Of a stretch of 64,000 nucleotides of DNA, positions 33,847 to 45,948 are shown piece after piece; positions within the stretch are counted from its first letter, which is position 1, and the number at the start of each line of letters is the position of its first letter. The translations under genes were made by a program, and so were the position numbers. A model generated the notes under the pieces. It ran no database searches and was not told where the DNA came from. It was given only the letters and a program-made list of their open reading frames with translations. The DNA lies in assembly GCA_028671895.1 (NCBI GenBank), contig CM053801.1, forward strand, positions 15,971,375 to 16,035,374. Reading direction: 5' to 3'. This stretch comes from Oenanthe sinensis (Eukaryota > Streptophyta > Magnoliopsida > Apiales > Apiaceae).

Positions 33847-36800
33847 TTGAGAGAATACCTATCCAGATTCAACAAGGAGAAGGTGACAATAACAAATTGT
33901 GACATACCGACGGCTATTGAAGCCTTTCGACGAGGACTAGTAAGGGACACATCGTTATATGACGAGTTGACAAAATACCCGTGCAGGACCATGGACGACG
34001 TACAAGCCAAGGCTATGGCCCAAGTTAGGTTGGAAGAAGACAGAAAAGATGACGAGGACAACTATTATCGACCTAATAGAAAAATTATCACGACGAAGGC
34101 ACGGGATCACAGGCCTTATTCAAGGATTAATCGTGAGGATGCACACGTCAGTGCTGTGCAAGGACGGACGGATTGGAGAAAAGACCCAAACCTTCCGCCA
34201 ACATTTGACAGTTATGGATTCAGTATCAGCCCGTCAGCTTTGGTGAGAGAATTCAACAAATTGGGAAATGCGGTCAATTGGCCGTCGAAATCAAACAAGC
34301 CTAAAGCGAACCCTGAGTCGAAGCTGTGGTGTGATTTCCATGGTGACTATGGTCATAGAGCGTATGATTGTATGGCACTGAGAAGAGAAATTCAAGTACT
34401 CGTCAAGAAAGGTTACTTGACAGAATACATGACGGGAAAAGGTAGAGTGAGAGAATTATCGCCGCCAAGACAACCTCCGCCACCACCACATCACAAAGTT
34501 GTCAACTACATAGCTGAAGGATCGGAAGTATGTGGAGCTACATATTCACAGGCAAAAAGAGCTGCTAGAGAGCCTGGGATAAGAGTCATGCGGGCAGACA
34601 TTGTGGAAAGAAAGTTACCCGCAATTCACTTCGACGAGTCAGACAGAGAGCACGTGACGGAGCCACAACACGACAGTTTAGTCATCTCACTGCCCGTCGG
34701 AAATTGTCTCGTCAAGAGAATCTTGGTAGACAATGGAAGTGCAGTGAATATTATGATGTTAGATGCATTACGAGAAATGGGCTTGCAAGAACATGACATG
34801 ACGAAGAAATGTACTGTACTCGTCGGGTTCAGTAGTGAGACTAAGAGGACGGTTGGCGAAATTTCATTACCCACGTATGCTCAAGGAGTGAATTTATTGC
34901 AGAAATTTCTCATTATTGATTGCCAATCGACTTACAACGTAATCCTTGGAAGGCCATGGATACACGACTTGAAAGCTATCCCGTCAACATATCACCAAGT
35001 AATAAAATTCCCTACACCTTGGGGAGTCCAACAGATTCGAGGAGATCAAGTTCAAGCAAAACAATGTTACAAGACATGCTTGAAACCAACTATTCAAAAT
35101 CAGGGAAAAGACATTCCTCAAGTTACGAGTATGGACACAGAAAAACTGACGGAAGTGAACCTGTCGACGGGAGAAAAGAAAGTGCTAGTCGGACAGGACG
35201 TATCTTCGGAAGTAGAAGCCAATTTGGTTGAGTTCTTGACAGAACGCTTAGATGCTTTTGCGTGGGAACATGACGACATAACGGGCATTAGTGAAGAAAT
35301 CATCACCCACAAACTCAATGTCGACCCAAATTATGTGCCCGTCCAACAAAAGAGAAGAAAATTTGCACCCGACAGGAATCAAATTATCAATGACGAGGTC
35401 AGCAGACTCTTGAAGGCGGGCATGATTCGAGAAGTTGACTACCCAGAATGGTTGGCTAATGTAGTAATTGTTCAAAAAAAGAACGGGAAGTGGAGAGTAT
35501 GTGTCGACTACACGGATTTAAATAAGGCATGTCCAAAGGACCCATATCCGTTGCCACACATAGATGCAATGGTCGACGCAACAGCTGGGCACGAATTGTT
35601 AACATTCCTGGACGCATCGAGTGGGTTTAATCAGATTAAAATGCACCCGTCGGATGCTGAGAAGACAGCCTTTGTGACTGACAGGGGGATATACTGCTAT
35701 TTGGCAATGCCTTTTGGCCTAAGGAATGCCGGTGCAACCTTCCAACGCCTAGTAAACAAAATGTTCCAGGAACAAATAGGCAAGATGATGGAAGTATACA
35801 TTGATGATATGGTGGTGAAGTCGAAGTGTGCGTCGGATCATGTAAGAGACTTAACGATAACATTCGACATTCTGCGAGCTTATAACATGAAGCTCAATCC
35901 GTCAAAGTGCAACTTTGCGGTAACGTCAGGAAAGTTTTTAGGGCATATGGTGACAAGACGAGGGATAGAAGCCAGCCCGGAGCAAATAAAAGCAATATTC
36001 GAATTGACATCACTAACATCTATTAAGGAAGTGCAAAAACTGACAGGACGGGTGGCCGCATTAAACAGATTTATCTCAAGGTCGTCCGACAGGTGCAGAT
36101 TATTTTATGACGTCCTGAGGAAAAACAAAGGATTCTGCTGGACGGACAAACACGAAGAAGCATTCAAGGAATTAAAACGATACTTGACGACAGCCCCGCT
36201 GTTGTCAAAACCAGTACCTGGAGAGATGTTGTTTGTATACCTATCAGTCACGGAGCAAACGGTCAGCGGAGTTTTAGTAAGAGAAGAGAACAATATGCAG
36301 TCTCCAATATACTACGTAAGCAAAAGTTTGGTCGATGCTGAGACAAGGTACTCGTCACTAGAGAAATTGGTGTTAGCTCTAGCAGTCACATCAATTAAAC
36401 TACGACATTATTTTGAAGCCCACAAAATATGCGTCAGGACAAATTATCCGTTGAAAACAGTATTGAGAAGGCCAGAACTGACGGGTAGAATGACTAAATG
36501 GTCCGTCAGACTAAGCATGTATGACATAGTCTATGAACCTCGCACGGCTATTAAATCGCAAGCACTAGCCGATTTTGTGGCAGATTTTAGCCCAAGTCAA
36601 TTAATGAAGGCCAATGACGAGTTACAATTAATGGTGTCAGAAATAAGGACTGAGCCATGGACACTGTATACCGACGGGGCATCAAATGTCAACGGTGCAG
36701 GTCTGGGACTAGTGCTAAAATCACCACATGGGGATATCATAGCGCATTCAATATGTTGTGACTTCAAAGCCACTAATAACGAGGCGGAATATGAGGCATT

Positions 36801-38396
36801 GATTATTGGTTTGGCGACGGCAAAAGAATTGAAGATAAGTCATATTGAGGTACGTTGCGATTCCCTCTTAGTTGTCAATCACGTAAATGGGTCTTATGAG
36901 GCTAGGGACCCGAAGATGTCAGCGTATCTAGGAATCGTCAAGGAGTTACAAACAGGTTTTGCGAAGTTTAGCATTTGTCAAGTCCCAAGGGAAACAAACA
37001 CGCAGGCTGACGCCCTGGCAGGACTAGGTGCCGTATTTCGACGGGGGAATTTGACGACCATACCCATTTTACACATCCTGAAGCCAGCCACGGAAAGACA
37101 TGAAGAGTTGAAAGATGTAATGACTCTAGCAGACTTGACTGACGATCAGCTTGTCCGACTGACAAGTTGGACTACTGAAATAAAAGAATACCTGTCGAAT
37201 GATACTCGACCAAGCAATGACAAGAAAGCAAAACAACTCAAGATGAAAGCGTCAAGGTTTCTGCTAATAGATGGGGTTCTATTCAAAACTTCTGCTACGG
37301 GTCTACTACAGCGATGTTTGGAATACGAAGAAGCCCGACGGGTGTTGAAAGATATACACGAAGGAGATTGCGGAAATCATTCCGGAGGCAGAGGATTATC
37401 ATACAAAGTACTACGTATGGGTTATTATTGGCCAACTGTCAGACAAGATGCTATTGATTATGTCAAAAGGTGTGACGCCTGTCAAAGGCATGCTCCCGTC
37501 CTACACCAACCGTCGGAGTATTTACACCCGTCGATTCCATCATGGCCATTTATGAAATGGGGGATGGACATCGTGGGAAAGATGCCACCAGCATCAGGTC
37601 AGAAAGTATTCATGTTGGTCATGACAGATTATTTCTCTAAGTGGATAGAGGCAGAAGCATTCCGACAAGTTAAGTCAAAGGAGGTAATATCTTTTATCAA
37701 ACGTAATATTTTGTGCAAGTTTGGCGTACCATCTGAAATTGTTTGCGATAATGGCTCACAATTTATAAGTGAAAAGACGGAATCCTTCTGTCGTCAATGG
37801 AACATAACATTGACAAAGTCGACACCAAGGTATCCACAGGCCAATGGTCAAGCTTAGTCGAGCAACAAAATAATTATTAACAACCTAAAAAGAAGACTTA
37901 CTACTCACAAAGGACGATGGGCAGAAGAGTTACCATGGACTCTATGGGCTGACAGAACAACTCCAAAGATTTCGACGGGTCAAACTCCATTTGCATTGGT
38001 GTATGGAACTGAATCAGTATTGCCAACAGAAGTTATGAGTCCGACGGCTCGTTACGGACTAGCAACAGTTGAGAGCAACAAAAATGAACTCGTCCACGAC
38101 TTGGATACGGTCGACGAACTCCGAGATATGGCTAAAATACGCATGGCTTCCTATCAGTAAAGGGTGGCAAATGCCTACACAAAAACGTCCACATAAGGAA
38201 ATTTCAAGAAGGGGATCTTGTTCTTAGAAAGGTCTTCCAAAACACAATGAACACGGACGCAGGCAAATTTGCTGACGCATGGGAAGGACCGTACCTGATA
38301 GATGCAGTCGTCGGACGATGAGCGTATAGGCTGTCGACGTTGGAGGGAGTACAAATTCCAAGAAGCTGGAATGCTCGTCATCTGAAGACATATCAT
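33847..38396 (+). pseudogene. Tat element pol (PR-RT-RH-aRH-INT), disrupted in integrase
   Basis: Uninterrupted from 33847 to 37857 (1336 codons). Order: C-terminal gag, a zinc-knuckle-like CDFHGDYGHRAYDC (about residue 162), protease VDNGSAVNIM (about 295), reverse transcriptase with YIDD at 650-653, a degenerate RNase H (about 790-905), an archaeal-type RNase H (TDGAS at about 939, later NNEAEYEAL, RCDS and QADALA), and integrase with an HHCC finger (about 1175-1212). The integrase catalytic D residues are in MDIVG (1241) and CDNGSQF (1301). The next codon at the D-35-E spacing is TAG. The frame continues to TAA at 38158, then shifts; the C-terminal piece (GKFADAWEGPYLIDAV) has another stop. 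Confidence 0.9.
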
Positions 38397-39554
38397 TTAT
38401 AATTTCATCTCAGGTCCTTATATCTTAGTTTGCTTTTTCATAAAATAAGTCGCTAGGACACGTAGAATGCTTGACAACTAGATTGCCTTGATACTTGATT
38501 CCTATTTTGAATTGTTCCTTTGGTTTCGTCTTTGCTTGAATGAAATGCATGATTTGCCATACTTTCTATAATATGTTTGATTCTGTGGCATGGTTGATAT
38601 TTATTCGTGAATGAATGTTAATCCCATATGCAAGGATGCTTTAATTTATGTATTTTGGTATTTAATCCATGCTTTAGAATATAGTATAAATATTTGATTA
38701 CTCGTCAATACAAAAGTTGCCATCATGATGTGCACACGTTACAAAAATATACATGATAACTAGGGGCATAGTATCCCAACATTATCAAAATTGGGTTGAT
38801 CACCCATGACAAGTAAATTCCAAAGGCCCTGCCCTTTAAGTACGAAATCAACAAATAGAGAAACAAAATCAATTACTTTTAAGTAATAGTTTTCTGTATT
38901 CTCCACATCAAAACCAAACACTACGAATAAATAAGTCAGTTTCAAGAGGGGAAGGCCTCTTAGCTACTTAACATCGTGCATGCACTTACGTAAGAAAAAT
39001 AATATCGACGACCAACGTAACAAATCGACGAGTCAACAAATCGACGAGTAAACAGCTTGACGAATATAAGATTTTATAATCACATGTCTAAAAAATTAAA
39101 CACTTCACCAAATGCATATACGTGATATTCTAACTACTCGGGTCATTCCCTATTATACATTTATGAGTTTTACAAGGACTCATCCACAAACTAAACAATC
39201 AGGCCGACGGACACGATAAACACATTGCTATTACGCACCCGTCAACAGATTTTGTATGTCTGTTCTACTTAACGAATGCAACATTCATAAATGTGTACAA
39301 TACAACAAAACACTAAGAGACATATAACAGATGGATTCACAAAAACATCATGGCATGCGAAATGTCTACTAAGAAATCTCTAGAATTACGTAGAATTACG
39401 AATAAAAAGTCCAACAATCCCCCGCCATGAAAGACGAAACAGGGACTAATATCCAAAACCAGCAACACGAAATCAACGTCAAAAGGGAAAAACTTGACAG
39501 AATTCAGAATTAAAACTACTAGACGAAAGAAAAACGACGAGAGTAAATAATCAA
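38397..39554. other. Non-coding interior of the Tat element
   Basis: Lies between the end of pol and the 3' end of the antisense gene. No convincing ORF. Contains scattered CGACGAGT-like words similar to those in the LTR. Confidence 0.6.
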
Positions 39555-41793
39555 TTACTCCTTTTCACTCTCATTGTCTTCTTGAACATTCCTTGCAATC
39601 ACGGAAGAACCACCAACTGCTGCATTACCTCCGTCGTCACCAGGATTGACAGGGTCGTCCGGATACGCTTCATTATAAATCCTGACAGCCTCGTCAGTAT
39701 CTTTGTCATCCCACTCTCCACGACGGAACTCTAGCATAGTTTCAACACGAGACTTCATGATACCTTGAGTAAGTGTGTCCTTGGTCTCCTGCAGAAAGGC
39801 ACCTTCGGTTTCTTCAACTTTAGCAGCGAAAATGGTGAGCTCATTGCGCATCTCGTTCGTCTCTTTGTGAGCCAAGAACACTTGCTCCTACAGCACACGG
39901 ATTTTCTCCTCACAACTGGAATGTTCCAATTTCAACTCAGCCATTTCATTAGAAAACTTGCGATAAGAAGCATGTGACAGCAGCATGGCTTGAAATGCCT
40001 ACAATAAGACCAAAAAGGAAGATCACAATACGTTCATCAGTAATGGAGCCAAAGAGAAACAAGCACAAAGTACAAGGATTGAATAAAAACTTACATAGAA
40101 AGAATGCCCAACAGCTTCGACCATTACTTGGTCGACGGTTCTAGAACCATGACCACTAACCGTCTCAGGCAACAGAAGGGGAGCCAGTATATTGACTAAG
40201 GATCTGGGTTCAGCATTGACACTGTACCTGTGGAGATCAGGCCATTGCCAGTCGTCGAGGGCAATCTCTGGTGTGGCGTCCATCACAGCAGGAGGAGGTG
40301 GTGGAACTACCACCTTAGCTTTCTTCGACTAGGGACTCGAGGCACTGGACATCTTGCGAGAACTCTTGGGAGTCTCACTCCCCGACTCACGTGCGCGCTT
40401 CAGAAACAACTCCTTCCCTGACATCTCAAGAGCACGGATAACAGGAGGCTTGTACTCTGCATCATGAATTGGAAAAAGAGTCCACATGATGAAAATAAGG
40501 AGCAGTACTAGTCACAATTGAAATGTACCTTTGATGAATTGACGGCCAGAATTGACCATCCTCTCAGCTTCAGGAGTGCCAGTTGAATCAGACGATATAG
40601 TATCAATTTGAGTGTCAAGAGGTGTGATAAAAATTCCCTTGCCTTTGTCTTTCGTAACAGCAGTGCTCCTGGTAGCCCTGGATTGGGACTCAGACCCTCC
40701 AAATTCCTTTCCAGCATCAGATTTAAGGAGCAATTTGCTGGCAAATGCTGCAGCATCGACAGGGGCGGAATGTCGAATTGGACGATCCATGCAATTAGGC
40801 CAAACTCTGTGGTCCAAAGGCAATGCCAAGATTTCACCAACTATCTTGGCAGCCTTAACATCATCGATAGCCGATTCAGCACTACAATCTGAAGGTAGAA
40901 GCAACCAAAACAATAAATGTTTCAACATGGAGAAAAACAGTCAACAAGTGATGTCAAGTTCAAAGGACGCAAGCCCCTTCAAACCATAATAATGAAGTAG
41001 ACAACAGGAGGCATATATAAAAATGTGCAATGCAAAGAACGTTGTGACCTTGATTCAGTAATACGACAAGGAATGAACGACAATGCATGAGTACGGCTGT
41101 AAGGGAAAATATATCAAACACGTGGCATCACAACAAAAATCAGGGCTGAATTAAAATAAAAACACGACATAAACCGACAAGATAGCAATAATTACCATTT
41201 CTGTTCCATTCTTCACGAAGGTAGACAGCCTGATTCCCAAGTAACGCTTTCTCGACATAAAAGAAATTGTTCTTCCAGCCGCGATCATGTACGTAGTCCA
41301 AATTCAAGATCAGGGGGTTTATCTTCTTACGACCAACTAGCCCGTAAAGGCCTCCATTAAACTTTTTCGCCTGGTATGCGTATGTGACAACTGAGAGATC
41401 AATTCCAAGTTGATGTTTGTCTTCGATTACATCCAAGGAAGCCAGAATTCTCCACGCCGAGGGCATCACTTGAGATGGGGAAATGTCCAGAGTTCTTATA
41501 AAATCAGTAACAAGCTTTGTGAATGGGAAAGTCATACCAATTTCAAATGGGTAATTGTAGAAACAAATCCACCCGGGGGCATGGAAATCGGAAAATATCC
41601 CTTCGTTGGGGACGATAAGCACTACGTGAGAGTCCGATTTGAACAACAGGGTAGTATCAACGATACTATCAGATGTCATGGAACTGGAATTGGTACTCTT
41701 GGAATCAAGAATGCCGGTCGCCGTCCACCTAGGTTTCACTGTCGCAGCAGTTTGTACAAGTTTGTTACTACTCTTGCTGCCTTTTTTTGCCAT
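39555..41793 (-). pseudogene. Spliced antisense gene of the Tat element (PF04195-like)
   Basis: Four minus-strand exons: 41793-41196, 40888-40529, 40456-40095 and 39998-39555. All have GT-AG borders, the phases match at each junction, and the total of 1764 bases is exactly 588 codons. Exon A (MAKKGSKSSNKLV; later FPFTKLVTDFIRTLDISPSQ) resembles the putative gypsy-type transposon domain PF04195 found in antisense ORFs of Tat/Retand elements. Exon C is proline-rich (VVVPPPPPAVM). Exon D is helical and acidic (LAHKETNEMRNELTIFAAKV). Two in-frame stops remain, one before SKKAKVVV in exon C and one before EQVFLAHK in exon D, so this copy is probably not functional. The cellular role of the family is unknown. 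Confidence 0.75.
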
Positions 41794-42043
41794 TAGATGA
41801 TGAAGTATTTGGTAGCAAACAGAAATCAAAGGGCATTTATGTTACTAGAGTGCTATTGAAGCCCTAATCGGTGGGGAGTTTAAATAAAAGAGAAAGGGAG
41901 TGTTTGGATATACATGAAATACATATATGATGTGTATGTGTAATCGTTTTGCATGCAAGGGAAGTAATGGATGACAAATGCAATTCCCAAGAACAATCTC
42001 ATTGGGCAATCAGGACTCTTACCCCAATGAGATTGGGGACTAT

Positions 42044-42872
42044 TGTTATAACCATATTTTTGCAAGTGGAATTTTGTACTGACAAGTAGCAGCATAGTGG
42101 ACGGCCGGATGAGCAAGCTGACGAGCGAACATTGTTTGGATGACCCGCGGATTATTCGGCCAATATTTATCTACATTATTCGTTAATAATTCAATATCAG
42201 TTGAATTATTCATTTATAAATGGATAATTATCAATTATATTAATAATTGTTGAGGGTCCTTTAAAATAGGGAATTAACAAACTGACGAGTATACTAAGTC
42301 TCGACGGGTAAGACTAAGTATACTCGACGGGTGAATTTTCAGGAAAGGATAAGAGTCCTAATTCAACTACAATTCAATCACATGAGAAGATAAGGAAACG
42401 ATCCCATAATTCAAGGAACGTGATCAGGAGTTGTGGCATGAAAACAGGATCGTGGAGGAGGAGAAAAACACATTATATATCTGATTAAAGAGATGAAAAG
42501 AGGGAGAACAACCAGAATATTATATACACAATACATACACCCGACGGGCAGTAGTAGTTACAGTCGACGAGTAGTGTCTGAATAGTCGACGAGTAGGCAG
42601 TTCATGTATTTTTCATTATTCAAATCACTTGTAATCGATTGGAAACAACTTTATAGTGGATGTTCTTGGCTGGGCACACCCCACCCGCGGTTTTTATCCT
42701 TTTACTAGGATTTTCCGCGTCACCAAAATTGTCTTTTGTCTTTCTTTAATTTCAGTCGTCGAACAACCTATTTTTATGTTATCAACCCGTCCAAATACGA
42801 ATACACACAGATTCTAGACATATATACAATTTTAGAACTTAGTTATTAACCCATCAATTTTTGGCTAAAACA
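42044..42872 (+). repeat. 3' LTR (complete, 829 bases)
   Basis: One difference from the middle LTR (CACACCCCACC here, CACACTCCACC there). Followed by AATGC, which matches the left outer flank. Confidence 0.93.
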
Positions 42873-42877
42873 AATGC

Positions 42878-44335
42878 CATGAGACATTTAAAGTATTTTT
42901 CAAATTCATTTGTTTTTTTAAAGGGGAATCAATTCAATAATAAAAAGTCATATGTCATTTACAAATACAATCGAAATTGAACAAACGCTTAAACATTCGC
43001 TGTTAAATCTTTCTTTTTTGAAGAGGCGACTAAACGATTTTTTGAAGATATTATGAATATATGTATTTGCTGACATCCAACTGTTTTGAGCAATCGATCG
43101 TATATGCGATCACATAAAAATCTTTATCACATAATCAAACTCATAAAAATCCTGCAAATCTGTATAACCCTGGATTATAACCCCAGATATGAAGAATACC
43201 AAACTCTCACAAGAAAAAGAGACTAAACAAAATCAAAAAAATTGGAAACTTATTGAAGGAAAATAAATGCTTAATCAAGAAAAACAAAAAAAATAAAAAA
43301 GAATTGAAACTTTCCACCGGTGAAAACCGATGTAAGCTCGTCAGAAACTATTAGGGGCGGCCGCTCAAGAGAGAGGGGTTGAGTTTTTTTTTACCAGTTC
43401 CAAATTCATCCGTTAATTTTAAATAACGGGCGAGTAGAATATTTGCAGGAATTATTTTTTAATTAACTAAAAACAAGTTATTTCGATATTGCCACAAACA
43501 CCGAGCAAAATAAACAGTCTTGTGTTTATTTAGGCATTTATACCTTTTTATCGAAATATAATTTCAAATAAATTTTCGTCATTAGGGATTGTCCACATAA
43601 TATAACAATTACTGCTAATTCATAAATCTTGAATATGTGAGTATTAAAAAATTGCACCAGTAATACTCGAAAATATACGAAGTTCTGTCTCAGTGACAAA
43701 AAATAAAAGTTTGTATTTTCGATCTATTTATATGTATTTATTTATGACTTAAAAAAAACTATTGAGAAAAAGACTAGTGAACATTTGACATTTTCTATCA
43801 CTAAAATAAAATAAAATAAAAATAAAGTGGGTGTAGTCTACAACATTAGTTGCAGTGAACAGTAAAGGGGACTAGTAATTTGACGAGGTCCTTTTCTTGA
43901 ATACGCGCCAACGTAGAATCGGCAAGCTTCTGGCCCCACCTGCTACGTCACTCCTATCCCTTTTCACTCTCATGACCCCGTCCATCTGGCCGGGTCCCAC
44001 CACTCATAATTGCCACCTGTAAATTCATCATGACTTTAATTCCACTCTCTAATTTCCTACGTGGCATATTATTACCTGTTCTTCCTTTGTTAGTCAAACC
44101 AACGGCTCAGATTCAATCTTGGTATCAGTTATGTGGGCCATGCATCACAAATAGGTAAGGCGTGTAGAGTGCGTGTGCGTTAATACTCCTATGTTACTGT
44201 TAAAAATGACCGAGCAATAACAAATAAAAAGGGTAATTAAGGTTAGTTAGGGGTGTAATAATAATTTATTTAGGAAACTCTTGAATTTGACGGACTCTTC
44301 TAGTTCCCGACAACCATTGTACGCGGTCCATTTCT
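42878..44335. other. Intergenic region upstream of the ROH1-like gene
   Basis: The first part (about 42,925-43,050) is a diverged copy of 29243-29345, with an extra stretch of about 35 bases. The rest shows no gene and holds the distal promoter of the ROH1-like gene. Confidence 0.55.
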
Positions 44336-44344
44336 TATATATAA
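44336..44344 (+). promoter_or_regulatory. TATA box of the ROH1-like gene
   Basis: TATATATAA, about 460 bases before the ATG, followed by a CT-rich start region (CACTCTCTCCC). It implies a long leader. Confidence 0.6.
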
Positions 44345-44414
44345 TCACTCTCTCCCTGTTGGGGTTTCAAAACATCCTCATCCTCTCTCCATACACTTGT
44401 TTTAACCCTTAATT

Positions 44415-44456
44415 CATATATATATATATACAAGCACTTGTATATATATATATATG
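44415..44456 (+). repeat. Perfect 20-base hairpin in the ROH1-like leader
   Basis: Arms 44415-44434 and 44437-44456 are exact reverse complements around a CA loop. Outer parts are alternating TA; inner parts are CAAG and CTTG. Confidence 0.85.
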
Positions 44457-44805
44457 TGTGCCATTTTCATCCCGAGTATTTATCTCTTTAGGGTTTTGTA
44501 GAAAAAAGATCAGATTTTTGGTTCTTGGGGTTATTGATTTTTGGTTTCTAGGATTTGTATGATTTGGGGAATTTATATTTATATGTTCTAGTGCAAATTG
44601 GGGTTTAATTTGAGTTGGGTTTTTTTTGTTGTTGAGAAAAAGGTCAAATTTTGTGTTCTTGGGGTTTGATTTTTGATATTCTAGTGAAACTTTGGTGTTT
44701 GATTTGAGTTGGGGTTTTTGTTCAAGGGCTAATATTTGATTTTGGATTGATATATTGCAATTTGAAGAAATTGTCTTGGGGTTTTGGTTGTGGTTAATGT
44801 AAGAA

Positions 44806-45948
44806 ATGCCAGCAACAGATTATCAAGGTTCATCAGCTTCTCACACGACTCGTTCGTTCTTTAGTTTTCATCGTGATCAGGTCCATTCGATGGATTCTCC
44901 TCACGCAACTAGTCAGGATCAAGAACTTGAATTTTTTCAAAGATATGTAGCCGAGAAGTTTAGTGATTTGTCAGCGAATAAGGCTGATGATTTTCTATCA
45001 CTGTCATGGGTTCAGAAGTTACTCAATGTGTTTCTTGATTGCCAGGTGGAATTTACCACATTGGTGTCTAGGAATAAAGGGTACTTAAAAAGAGCTCCCA
45101 TGGATCGTTTGGTCTCGGAGTTTTTTGAGAGGAGTGTGAAGGCTTTAGATGTTTGTAACGCTATCCGAGATGGTATTGAGATTATCAGGCAATGGCAGAA
45201 GCAATTGGAGATTGTGTTGTGTGCTTTGGATAATCAAAGAGCTCTTGGGGAAGGGCAATTTCGTCGAGCAAAAAAGGCGTTGATTGATTTAGCAATCGGA
45301 ATGTTGGATGAGAAAGAGGGTAGTTCTTCGGTTTCTCATAGGAACAGGTCTTTTGGGCGAAATAATCTTCTGAAAGAGCAGAAATCAATGGGGCATTATA
45401 GGTCTCTGTCGTGGAGTGTTTCACGTTCTTGGTCAGCTGCTAAGCAGTTGCAAGCAATTGGGAATAATTTAGCTCCTCCTAAGCCTAGTGAGATTATGGC
45501 TACCAATGGTCTAGCTGGGGCTCTTTATACAATGAATAATGTATTGTATTTTGTAATGTGGGCACTTGTAGCCGCAATACCTTGTCAGGATCGCGGTCTA
45601 CATACTAGTTTTCATATGCCTAAGCAGTTTGTTTGGGCTAGTCCTATTCTTTCTCTTCATGAGAAGATACTGGACGAATCTAAGAAGAGGGACAGGAGAG
45701 CTGCAAGTGGTTTAATGAAGGAGATTCACGAGATTGAGAAATGTGCGCGTTTTTTAAATGAGATGATTGATTCTGTTAGCTTCCCTTTGACTGAGGAGAA
45801 GGAAGAAGAAGTTGCAAAGAGAGTAAAGGAGTTAGGAATAGTAAACGAGGCTATAAAGCAAGGATTGAACCCGATGGAAAGGCAAGTTAGGGAAGTGTTT
45901 CATAAAATTGTAAAGAGTAGAACCGAAGGCCTTGAATCTTCAGTTTGA
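44806..45948 (+). CDS. ROH1: ROH1-like protein (DUF793 / BYPASS1-related)
   Basis: A 380-residue intronless plant protein of the ROH1 family (DUF793), known to interact with exocyst EXO70 subunits and connected with secretion and seed-coat mucilage. The family features seen are the N-terminal FQRYVAEKFSDLS and LSLSWVQKLLNVFLDCQVEF, the motif MDRLVSEFFERSVKALDVCN (about residues 98-117), and a hydrophobic stretch GALYTMNNVLYFVMWALVAA (about 238-257) that may contact membrane. The C-terminal half is helical and charged (EEKEEEVAKRVKELGIVNEA). The ATG at 44806 is preceded by AAGAA and gives the normal family length. The frame is intact, with stop TGA at 45946. The long leader carries a perfect hairpin. 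Confidence 0.9.
   Translation: MPATDYQGSSASHTTRSFFSFHRDQVHSMDSPHATSQDQELEFFQRYVAEKFSDLSANKADDFLSLSWVQKLLNVFLDCQVEFTTLVSRNKGYLKRAPMDRLVSEFFERSVKALDVCNAIRDGIEIIRQWQKQLEIVLCALDNQRALGEGQFRRAKKALIDLAIGMLDEKEGSSSVSHRNRSFGRNNLLKEQKSMGHYRSLSWSVSRSWSAAKQLQAIGNNLAPPKPSEIMATNGLAGALYTMNNVLYFVMWALVAAIPCQDRGLHTSFHMPKQFVWASPILSLHEKILDESKKRDRRAASGLMKEIHEIEKCARFLNEMIDSVSFPLTEEKEEEVAKRVKELGIVNEAIKQGLNPMERQVREVFHKIVKSRTEGLESSV

Larger units (their letters stand above)
31224..42872 (+). mobile_element. Tat-lineage Ty3/gypsy retrotransposon in a three-LTR arrangement
   Basis: Order: a 126-base 5' LTR fragment (31224-31349), a 753-base piece of 3' internal sequence (31349-32101), a full LTR (32102-32930), the interior (32931-42043), and a full LTR (42044-42872). 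The outer flanks AATGC (31219-31223 and 42873-42877) form a 5-bp target duplication, so the whole array occupies one insertion site. The interior has gag, then protease, reverse transcriptase, a degenerate RNase H, a second archaeal-type RNase H and integrase, then an antisense gene. The extra RNase H and the antisense gene are hallmarks of Tat/Retand-like elements. The two full LTRs differ at one base by eye. Confidence 0.9.
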
